This document shows positions 1-5,583 of a stretch of DNA of 12,524 nt, in pieces. The number at the start of each line of letters is the position of its first letter. Within the stretch, counting starts at the first letter, position 1. Made by a program: the position numbers and the translations under genes. Location: the NCBI GenBank assembly GCA_002313925.1, contig DCAZ01000016.1, positions 930-13,453 of the forward strand, written 5' to 3'. The notes beneath the pieces were generated by a model. The model did no database searches. It worked only from the letters and a program-made list of their open reading frames with translations, and had not been told where the DNA came from. The stretch comes from Gemmatimonadales bacterium UBA1120 (GTDB lineage: Bacteria > Gemmatimonadota > Gemmatimonadetes > Longimicrobiales > Gaopeijiaceae).

Positions 1-21
1 CAGGATCAAACTCTCCGTTGA
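1..21 (-). rRNA. rrs: 16S rRNA, 5' end only (partial, runs off the left edge)
   Basis: The reverse complement of bases 1-14 is AGAGTTTGATCCTG, the near-universal conserved motif at the 5' end of bacterial 16S rRNA. In E. coli this motif starts about 8 bases into the mature RNA, which puts the mature 5' end near position 21. The gene reads leftward and continues outside the window. The window stops almost exactly at the rRNA boundary, so base 1 could be an assembly break at a repeated rrn operon. Confidence 0.9.
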
Positions 22-60
22 GAAAAAGCTTGAATAGCTCTAAGCGAACGCGACCTATAC

Positions 61-80
61 TTCCGATCTAACGTTCGGAA
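61..80. other. Leader hairpin, 6-bp stem
   Basis: Arms TTCCGA (61-66) and TCGGAA (75-80) are perfectly complementary around an 8-base loop. It lies about 40 bases upstream of the 16S 5' end on the minus strand. No T-run follows, so it is not a terminator. A role in pre-rRNA folding or processing is inferred from position only. Confidence 0.35.
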
Positions 81-118
81 TCTACGTTGGTTGACCCAAT
101 CGACCCTAAGATCGAATG

Positions 119-140
119 CGGTGGGACGTAGTGCCCACCG
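119..140. other. Leader hairpin, 7-bp GC-rich stem
   Basis: Arms CGGTGGG (119-125) and CCCACCG (134-140) are perfectly complementary around an 8-base loop. It lies within the rrn leader, and no T-run follows on either strand. It is probably a structural element of the precursor rRNA. The function is inferred from position. Confidence 0.4.
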
Positions 141-174
141 TCTTGGGCCCGCTCAAATCACACTCAAAACCTCA

Positions 175-187
175 GTTTTCAATCAGC
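175..187 (-). promoter_or_regulatory. boxA-like antitermination element in the rrn leader
   Basis: On the minus strand this reads GCTGATTGAAAAC. It matches the boxA-type string GCTCTTTGAAAAC, as found in many bacterial rrn leaders, at 11 of 13 positions. BoxA is bound by the NusB/S10 complex to prevent premature termination of rRNA transcription. Its place between the promoter and 16S is right, but the two central mismatches make the call tentative. Confidence 0.4.
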
Positions 188-299
188 TAGATATGCCCAC
201 GCCGGAGTGTTCTTGCGCCGCCGAAGCGACAGATTGGGAACTCCACTGCGAGCAAAACGCAGCGACGGCAGTCCAGCAGCCGCCCGCTGCGAGAACGGA

Positions 300-328
300 A
301 TGATAATCCTGCCTCCTAGGGGGGTCAA
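300..328 (-). promoter_or_regulatory. Predicted sigma-70-type rrn promoter
   Basis: On the minus strand a -35 box TTGACC (328 to 323; 5 of 6 to TTGACA) is separated by exactly 17 bases from a -10 box TATCAT (305 to 300; 5 of 6 to TATAAT). Transcription would start near position 293 and read through the leader into 16S. This is the best promoter-like match I found in the window, and it sits where an rrn promoter is expected: downstream of tRNA-His and about 270 bases ahead of 16S. The rRNA operon therefore need not depend on the tRNA-His transcript. Confidence 0.7.
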
Positions 329-379
329 CAGCCTGTGGCCACCCAATATTACAGTCTGCTTTCCTCAACTATTAAAAAG

Positions 380-454
380 GGTGGACGACCGGATTTGAAC
401 CGGCGACCTCCGGGACCACAACCCGGCGCTCTAACCGACTGAGCTACGCCCACC
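380..454 (-). tRNA. tRNA-His (anticodon GTG)
   Basis: The minus strand folds into a full cloverleaf. It has a seven-pair acceptor, T8-A9, a D arm GCTC/GAGC, an anticodon stem CCGGG/CCCGG holding loop TTGTGGT with anticodon GTG, and a T arm with loop TTCAAAT. An extra 5' G (454) pairs with discriminator C73 (380); this G-1:C73 pair is the identity element of bacterial tRNA-His. The 3' CCA is not encoded: after C73 come a single C and five Ts, so CCA must be added enzymatically. The gene reads toward the rrn operon and ends about 50 bases before its predicted promoter. Confidence 0.95.
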
Positions 455-694
455 ATCGATCATCACTGCAACAGCACTTGAGGACTATTCAAGAGAAGTT
501 CCTCTCAAGAATTACCCGCTTGCAAGCGCGAGAAGCTAAGCAATCCTAGATTGAGCGTAAACCTAATCTGGATGAGGCTTTTTGACGCGCAAGATGAACC
601 GAATCAGATGATCCAGACCTCATCATCCACGCAAAACACTTGACTAGGGATCTGCTCAAGACCCCAACAACCTTCTCACCAGAAAATACCCAAA
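455..694. other. Divergent intergenic region between tRNA-His and the phosphoesterase gene
   Basis: This 240-base stretch must hold the start signals for tRNA-His (leftward) and the phosphoesterase gene (rightward). I found no convincing -35/-10 pair for either. It contains a perfect 12-base palindrome, CGCTTGCAAGCG (517-528), which could be a dyad binding site. It also has three mutually complementary segments at 543-552, 565-577 and 611-624, and a TTTTT run at 579-583. No gene is seen. Confidence 0.5.
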
Positions 695-1699
695 ATGGTC
701 ACATTACAAAGATCACTACTCGTGCTTCTAACTTGTTTCCTGGCCTGCTCGGAACCAAACGCAAACACGTTCCTGCATGATTCAGCCACCGACGCTACGC
801 CTTGGTCCCATGACAGCTTCGACGATGCTGAGGACAAGTTCACATTCGCGATATTTTCTGACCTGAACGGAGGAGAACGGCAACGGGTATTTGAGGTTGC
901 GGTGGAGCAACTGTCTCTCTTGCGTCCAGAGCTCATCCTGAGTGTCGGTGACCTCATCGAGGGTGGAACTGAAGATGAGCCACAACTCGCGAAAGAGTGG
1001 GATTCTTTTGATGAGCGGGCTGCCCAGGTTGTAGCTCCCGTATTCCGCGTCGGCGGGAACCACGACCTCACGAACGAAGTCATGAGAGAGGTGTGGAAGA
1101 CAAGGTATGGCACCCGCTACTATCATTTCATATACAAGGATGTGCTTTTCTTGGCGCTGGATTCAGAGGATTACACGCCCAGGCGTATGCGCGAAATATA
1201 CGAAGCTCGCGATACAGCTCTCAGTGTTGGAGCCGAAGATCCTGAGAGGGCTCAGGAGATGGAGTACTACCAGATGCCCGAGCGAATGACCGGCGAGATT
1301 GGACCCGAGCAGGCCGGTTATTTTGTCGACGTGCTCGACGACTATCCTGATGTTCGATGGACACTGCTCTTCATGCACAAGCCCGTCTGGCAGAATGAGG
1401 ATGAGCCAGACTTTGCAGCAATCGAAGCTGCCCTATCGAATCGTCCTTACACCCTATTCAACGGACACCTCCACACGTATTCGCACACCGTAAGAAACAG
1501 CCGAGACTACATCATGCTCGGCACTACAGGAGGCTCCCAATCCTCGAGCAGCGAGATGTCATTCGATCATGTCACTCTAGTTACAATGACTGCCAACGGA
1601 CCATCGATCGCGAATGTCAGATTAGACGGAATTCTGGATAAGACAGGTCATATCCCGGCTGGTGGTGATACCCTCTGCTTCCAGGCCTCAGCCTGCTAG
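695..1699 (+). CDS. Calcineurin-like metallophosphoesterase, predicted lipoprotein
   Basis: This 334-residue exported hydrolase belongs to the dinuclear-metal (calcineurin-like) phosphoesterase superfamily, which cleaves phosphomono- or diesters. The substrate cannot be told from sequence. The N-terminus is a short signal peptide ending in FLAC, a loose lipobox, with Cys18 as the lipidation candidate. The superfamily motifs occur in order: SDLN (55-58), GDLIEGG (85-91), GNHD (121-124), MHKP with His228, and GHLH (257-260). The first motif is DxN rather than the usual DxH; I believe this variant occurs in some family members, so activity is likely retained. The C-terminus has two cysteines (328 and 334, the last residue). 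The ATG start at 695 puts the signal peptide at the very N-terminus, although no strong ribosome binding site is visible. The gene stands alone, convergent to the Big2-RCC1 pair. Confidence 0.88.
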   Translation: MVTLQRSLLVLLTCFLACSEPNANTFLHDSATDATPWSHDSFDDAEDKFTFAIFSDLNGGERQRVFEVAVEQLSLLRPELILSVGDLIEGGTEDEPQLAKEWDSFDERAAQVVAPVFRVGGNHDLTNEVMREVWKTRYGTRYYHFIYKDVLFLALDSEDYTPRRMREIYEARDTALSVGAEDPERAQEMEYYQMPERMTGEIGPEQAGYFVDVLDDYPDVRWTLLFMHKPVWQNEDEPDFAAIEAALSNRPYTLFNGHLHTYSHTVRNSRDYIMLGTTGGSQSSSSEMSFDHVTLVTMTANGPSIANVRLDGILDKTGHIPAGGDTLCFQASAC

Positions 1700-1799
1700 C
1701 CTCATCCGTAGCCTCGAAGCAGTCCCGCCCTGCTGATGAGTTCGAGCAGGTGTCGTACATCCTGTGCCCCACTGCGGGATAGCCGGTCTTTGTATCGAG
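1700..1799. other. Convergent intergenic region with nested inverted repeats
   Basis: This lies between the converging ends of the phosphoesterase and a Big2-RCC1 gene. It contains an inner hairpin CCTGCT/AGCAGG (1729-1734 with 1745-1750) and an outer pair TCCCGC/GCGGGA (1723-1728 with 1774-1779). There is no T-run, so it is not a canonical intrinsic terminator, but the structure could serve both transcripts. Confidence 0.35.
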
Positions 1800-3539
1800 C
1801 TAATTGGGCATGAAGATCTTAATCGGCACTCGACTGTCCAAGGCTAGGCCGTTGCCCAACTGCCCATAGTTATCCCGGCCCCAGCAATAGGCCCCGCCAC
1901 CCACGGTCAATCCACAAGCGTGGTACCCACCTGTGGATATTGACTCCCAAACGTGTTCTCCAGAAATCAGCGTCGGGATCAAACGGTTACTCGTCGCACC
2001 ATCGCCAACCTGACCGTACCTATTTCGTCCCCAGCAATAGCCATCTCCGGACGTAGTCACTCCGCACGTGTGATATCGGTTTCCTGCAGCAATCGATGCC
2101 CACGTATGGGCACCACTCACCAGGGTCGGAACCGAACGGTGGCTCGTGCTGCCGTTCCCTAGTCGACCGTAGTTCCCATATCCCCAGCAATAACCATCTC
2201 CGGACGTAGTGACTCCGCAAGAGTGATATCTTCCTGTGGATATTGATGCCCAGGTATGTCCGCCACTCACAGCGGTCGGAACTGAACGGTTTGTGCGTGT
2301 GCCATCACCCAACTGACGCCAATAGTTATACCCCCAGCAGTACCCCTCCCCGGATGTGGTCACGCCACAGCTGAAGTTTCCTCCCGCGGAGATCGATGCC
2401 CACGTATGGCTACCACCCACAGATGTCGGAGTCCATACGTCTATGCTATCACCATTGCCTAACTGTCCCTGAGGATTTTCACCCCAGCAGTAACCTTCAC
2501 CTGAAGGGGCCACACCACAGCTGTGATACCAGCCCGCAGAGATCGAACCCCAAGATCCAGCGCCGGTCATTGCAGTCGGCACCGAGACATCCGTCGTGTC
2601 ACCGTTCCCGATCTGTCCTCGGCTGTTTTCACCCCAACAGTAGCCTTCACCTGAAGGGGCAAAACCGCAGCTGTGATCATATCGGGCGGAGACCGACTGC
2701 CAGATATCGGGTGGACCAACTACATGCGTTGCTACCGACCGGTAGCTGGATGTCGCAGCATCACCCAATTGACCGGAGAGATTCTCACCCCAGCAGTACG
2801 CCCCCTCTCCAAGCTTCGAGCATGTGTGGAAGACTCCGGCAGAAATTGATGACCATTGGGTAACCGTTACTGACGCAGCTGCGCTAGCGGATCCAGAAGT
2901 AGCTGTGATATCCGCAGTTCCGGTTGCGACAGAGGTAACTAAGCCAGTGGAAGATACAGTCGCGACGCCCAAATCTGAGGTTGACCAAGTCACGGTGTCA
3001 CCGGCGACCGGGTAACCCTCTGCGTCTACAACTTTGGCTGTTAATTGAACGGTCACACCGGCTTCGGAAAAAATCAGAGTGCTATCGGATAGCGCGACTG
3101 ACTCGGCTTCTTGATTAACAGTGACAGTCGCCGTCGCAGAACAGTTACCAGAACACGAGGTAGCAGTGATCGTAGCCGTCCCTTCGCCACGCGAGGTTAC
3201 CAATCCCAGAGCAGCAAATACCGCGACTACATTCCGATCTGAGGTAGTCCATGTTACCGGAGCTTCTTCCTTTAGGCCGCCATTCTCATCTCTGACTGTT
3301 GCGGTGAGTCGGCTCTCTTGATTCAGCGCCGTCAAGCTGAGGCTAGGAGGATCAATCGTAATCGATGTTGGTGTCGTGGGAGCTGTCACCTGCTCCGCAT
3401 TGCAAGCAGTAAGAGCCAGGAGCACACCACAGCTGAGAATTCGTGCTGTGGCACTACGGCGCAGCCCCAATTTTGACCTTATGGACTTCCAACCTTCAGA
3501 GGCGATTCTCGGCAGCAATGATCGATGCCCAGTTACCAT
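1800..3539 (-). CDS. Big2-Big2-RCC1(x7) lipoprotein, second gene of a paralogous pair
   Basis: This 579-residue predicted surface or periplasmic lipoprotein has no recognised function. After a basic N-terminal segment comes a hydrophobic stretch ending in the lipobox LTAC (Cys46). Two bacterial Ig-like Big2 domains follow, at about 58-142 and 145-228, each with the typical VTWxTSD and GLVTS patterns. The rest (229-579) is seven RCC1 repeats starting at Trp229, 280, 330, 380, 430, 480 and 531, each about 50 residues. Seven repeats predict a complete seven-bladed beta-propeller. Each blade carries a cysteine pair, usually C-x9-C, in the pattern HSCGV...YCWG (x8 in blade 1). RCC1 propellers often mediate protein binding, so an adhesive or recognition role is possible but inferred. 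The ATG start overlaps the stop of the upstream paralogue by 7 bases (ATGGTAA), suggesting translational coupling. The 45-residue leader is long, and no later ATG gives an alternative start. Confidence 0.9.
   Translation of the reverse strand: MVTGHRSLLPRIASEGWKSIRSKLGLRRSATARILSCGVLLALTACNAEQVTAPTTPTSITIDPPSLSLTALNQESRLTATVRDENGGLKEEAPVTWTTSDRNVVAVFAALGLVTSRGEGTATITATSCSGNCSATATVTVNQEAESVALSDSTLIFSEAGVTVQLTAKVVDAEGYPVAGDTVTWSTSDLGVATVSSTGLVTSVATGTADITATSGSASAAASVTVTQWSSISAGVFHTCSKLGEGAYCWGENLSGQLGDAATSSYRSVATHVVGPPDIWQSVSARYDHSCGFAPSGEGYCWGENSRGQIGNGDTTDVSVPTAMTGAGSWGSISAGWYHSCGVAPSGEGYCWGENPQGQLGNGDSIDVWTPTSVGGSHTWASISAGGNFSCGVTTSGEGYCWGYNYWRQLGDGTRTNRSVPTAVSGGHTWASISTGRYHSCGVTTSGDGYCWGYGNYGRLGNGSTSHRSVPTLVSGAHTWASIAAGNRYHTCGVTTSGDGYCWGRNRYGQVGDGATSNRLIPTLISGEHVWESISTGGYHACGLTVGGGAYCWGRDNYGQLGNGLALDSRVPIKIFMPN
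1803..2855 (-). repeat. Seven tandem RCC1-coding repeats, about 150 bp each
   Basis: The coding sequence for residues 229-579 repeats imperfectly every 150-153 bases, one unit per predicted propeller blade. Similarity between neighbouring units is high at the DNA level in places: 2029-2066 and 2182-2219 match at 36 of 38 bases. A closely similar string around CCTTCACCTGAAGGGGC also recurs near 2490 and 2640. This points to blade duplication or gene conversion, not only ancient divergence. Confidence 0.85.
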
Positions 3540-5197
3540 GCCGAAAGAACCCTGACAGGGAGATAATTAGTCGACCCTTGTCCATCACCTAACTGACCTG
3601 AACCACCAGAACCCCAACAGTAGATCGCACCGTCCGTTGTGACTCCGCAGTTGTGGTACCATCTCGAGGAGATCACTTCCCACTCGTGCAAACCATTGAT
3701 CAATGTCGGACGCCGGCGCGTTCCTGATGTCCCGTTACCTAAACGCCCTGAACCACCAGAGCCCCAACAGTACCCCTCACCGATCACCGTCACTGCACAG
3801 GTGTGGGAATAAGCTGCCGAGATCGAGGCCCATCCATCCATGATGTCTACCACTTTCGCTCTAGGCTCAGCTACTGTCGAGTTATATGTCCCATCACCGA
3901 GCCTCCCATTCCCGTTGTATCCCCAGCAGTACGCGTCATTGTTGGCCACTATTCCGCATGTGTGATAGCGCCCCGTTGAGATTGATTGCCACACGAGCCC
4001 ATTACGCACAAGAGTTGGAGCTATACGGCTTTCGTTATCCCCATAACCCAGCTTGCTCGCTTGTCCATTCCCCCAGCAGTATGCCTGGCTAGATGTGGTA
4101 ACCCCACAACTGTGGTCGTATCCCGCCGATATTGAGGCCCAGGAATGCCCATCTGAAACCAACCTAGGACTCGAACGAGTCGAGCGAGTGCTGTCGCCCA
4201 GTTGCCTGTAATAGTTATCACCCCAGCAGCCTGCCTCAGTGTACCTCGTGATCCCACACGTATGACGTCTGCCTCCTGACATTGAGGCCCAGGAATGCCC
4301 ACCGATGACGAGACTTGGAGTCGGGCGAGTCGAACCACTTGTACCGTTACCCATGCGGCTGTACCCAGCGTTTCCCCAGCAGTACGCGTCCCCGGCCGAA
4401 GTCACGCCACAAGTGTGCTGATCTCCAGATGAGATCGACTCCCAAGAGTGTCCGCCACTCACAAGAGTCGGAACCTCAACCTCGGAACTATCACTCATAC
4501 TCTCACCCAATCCCAACTGATCGTATTGGTTCGAGCCCCAACAATATGCTTCAGCTGAAGTCGTAATTGCACAGCTGTGGGACTGACCGACTGAGACCGA
4601 TGTCCAGAGCTTGACCATGACGGAAGCAGTGGCTTCCAGAGGGCCTGAAGTTACAGTAATCGTTGCATCACCGATTCCGGTTGCGGTAACCAAGCCAGAA
4701 TCAGAAACAGCCACTATGGATTCGTCAGATGTGGCCCAAACGACCTCAGCACCATTCATCTCAAAACCCATCCTATCCTTCGGTGCAATCGTAAGCTGAG
4801 TTTCGTCACCCAATGCCGAAAAGCTTAGAGCTGTATCGGACAACTCGAAGCTCGCAGGAAGCTGGGAAACCTCGATAGGTGCGGAGGTAGTAACAGAGCC
4901 TGAGGATACTGTGAGCGTAGCCGTACCATTCGCTACAGAGGTGAACTGACACGTCTGGCCGGACCAGCATAACACCTTCACAACAGACAAATCTGAGACA
5001 GACCACTTTACCACCGCGTCACTCGCGCCGCCGATACTGACAGCTGCTTGGATGGTGTCACCCAGTGCATCAAAACTTACGGGCGACGGATTGATCGTAA
5101 GGGACGTCACACCATTTGGAGCCGTCGGAGAGTCACACCCGACCAACAGAAACAAAATGATGAGTAGGTATTTGCGCATGATTACGGTCTTGTTCAT
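3533..5197 (-). CDS. Big2-Big2-RCC1(x7) lipoprotein, first gene of a paralogous pair
   Basis: This 554-residue predicted lipoprotein has the same architecture as the gene that follows it. A compact signal peptide runs to the lipobox LVGC (Cys21). Two Big2 Ig-like domains lie at about 30-110 and 112-197. Seven RCC1 repeats start at Trp198, 252, 303, 353, 403, 456 and 506 and run to the C-terminus, predicting a seven-bladed propeller. Every blade has the C-x9-C pair in the HxC...CWG pattern. The first Big2 domain adds another pair (LCWSGQTC), as does the paralogue (SCSGNC). Start choice: ATG at 5197 gives a normal 20-residue signal peptide. ATG at 5179 is also possible, and a TTG at 5224 would extend it by nine residues. 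No strong ribosome binding site separates them. The gene is first in a two-gene unit and overlaps the second by 7 bases. Ligand and role are unknown; surface recognition or adhesion is inferred from the domains. Confidence 0.9.
   Translation of the reverse strand: MNKTVIMRKYLLIILFLLVGCDSPTAPNGVTSLTINPSPVSFDALGDTIQAAVSIGGASDAVVKWSVSDLSVVKVLCWSGQTCQFTSVANGTATLTVSSGSVTTSAPIEVSQLPASFELSDTALSFSALGDETQLTIAPKDRMGFEMNGAEVVWATSDESIVAVSDSGLVTATGIGDATITVTSGPLEATASVMVKLWTSVSVGQSHSCAITTSAEAYCWGSNQYDQLGLGESMSDSSEVEVPTLVSGGHSWESISSGDQHTCGVTSAGDAYCWGNAGYSRMGNGTSGSTRPTPSLVIGGHSWASMSGGRRHTCGITRYTEAGCWGDNYYRQLGDSTRSTRSSPRLVSDGHSWASISAGYDHSCGVTTSSQAYCWGNGQASKLGYGDNESRIAPTLVRNGLVWQSISTGRYHTCGIVANNDAYCWGYNGNGRLGDGTYNSTVAEPRAKVVDIMDGWASISAAYSHTCAVTVIGEGYCWGSGGSGRLGNGTSGTRRRPTLINGLHEWEVISSRWYHNCGVTTDGAIYCWGSGGSGQLGDGQGSTNYLPVRVLSAW
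3536..4606 (-). repeat. Seven tandem RCC1-coding repeats, about 150-160 bp each
   Basis: The coding sequence for the C-terminal propeller repeats with a 50-54 codon period. The last two units share a run of about 20 bases around GAACCACCAGA (near 3599 and 3750), encoding a common CWGSGGSG. The units are more divergent than in the downstream paralogue and vary more in length (blades 1 and 5 have insertions of about three or four residues). Confidence 0.85.
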
Positions 5198-5224
5198 AAA
5201 CCAAAGTTTGGCACCGGTGACCAA

Positions 5225-5368
5225 CCTGCTAAGTCACCCAGAATAGCGCTAGTGGACTACTGCAGCTGCACTGGTTCCATAGCTAGGAGCGTGCCTGAGT
5301 TAACTAATTAGATTCTGACCCCTTATGTTAAGGTCCTAATACGGCTGTGAGTTACTACTTCAGAGGAA
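5225..5368. other. Intergenic region between tRNA-Arg and the Big2-RCC1 pair
   Basis: This 144-base stretch should hold the promoter of the leftward Big2-RCC1 unit, unless that unit is read through from tRNA-Arg. The only candidate is weak: TTAACA with TAATTA at 15-base spacing on the minus strand (about 5307-5333), so I do not call it as a promoter. A short inverted repeat CCTTA/TAAGG (5321-5333) is present. No intrinsic terminator follows the tRNA. Confidence 0.3.
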
Positions 5369-5442
5369 CGCGCCTGCCAGGACTCGAACCTGGGACCCTC
5401 GGCTTAGAAGGCCGATGCTCTATCCAGCTGAGCTACAGGCGC
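5369..5442 (-). tRNA. tRNA-Arg (anticodon TCT)
   Basis: The minus strand folds into a 74-base cloverleaf. It has acceptor GCGCCTG/CAGGCGC, a D arm GCTC/GAGC, an anticodon stem TCGGC/GCCGA with loop CTTCTAA (anticodon TCT, reading AGA), and a T arm CCAGG/CCTGG with loop TTCGAGT. Discriminator base G73 is at 5369. CCA is not encoded (TTCC follows), as for tRNA-His in this window. The 3' end faces the Big2-RCC1 genes. I saw no duplicated tRNA 3' end nearby that would mark an integration event. Confidence 0.95.
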
Positions 5443-5583
5443 AGGTGCCACAGTGGCTAAACTAACCCTGGTGAGTGAGCCTTCTCAACGAGTAATCAAA
5501 AGGCCACAGAAAAAATGCTCCGCTTGACCCTCCTGGCAAAGCTGTTGCAATGTTTCACCATCTATGAATCGTGTACGCAGAAA

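Larger units (their letters stand above)
22..299 (-). other. rrn leader (5' transcribed spacer ahead of 16S)
   Basis: This is the gene-free stretch between the predicted rrn promoter and the 16S 5' end, about 270 bases and read on the minus strand. It contains a boxA-like element and two hairpins (119-140 and 61-80), listed separately. Pre-16S leaders normally carry antitermination elements and half of an RNase III processing stem whose partner lies downstream of 16S. That partner is outside the window. Short open frames here (for example 91-303, plus strand) have no coding signals and lie inside the leader. Confidence 0.65.

Noticed and set aside
91..303. Short plus-strand open frame in the rrn leader
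   Set aside because: It lies within the leader between the rrn promoter and 16S, antisense to it, and has no coding features.
582..610. Promoter for the phosphoesterase gene based on TTGACG at 582-587
   Set aside because: The -35-like box has no acceptable -10 at 16-18 bases (at most 3 of 6 matches).
676..1113. Minus-strand open frame of 145 codons opposite the phosphoesterase
   Set aside because: The plus-strand frame contains all phosphoesterase motifs; the antisense frame has low-complexity Ser/Arg composition and no recognisable domain.
1723..1779. Bidirectional intrinsic terminator between convergent genes
   Set aside because: Inverted repeats are present but no T-run follows on either strand, so it is recorded only as an inverted-repeat region.
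2396..2863. Plus-strand open frame of 155 codons opposite an RCC1 gene
   Set aside because: It is antisense to conserved RCC1 repeats and has no family features; the frame stays open because of the repeated coding sequence beneath it.
1803..4606. About 150-bp direct repeats resembling a repeat array
   Set aside because: The period matches a 50-codon protein repeat (RCC1) kept in frame; units are degenerate and there are no short identical repeats with unique spacers, so it is not CRISPR.
380..5442. Genomic island integrated between tRNA-His and tRNA-Arg
   Set aside because: The genes look accessory, but there is no integrase, no duplicated tRNA 3' end and no composition break that I can see.
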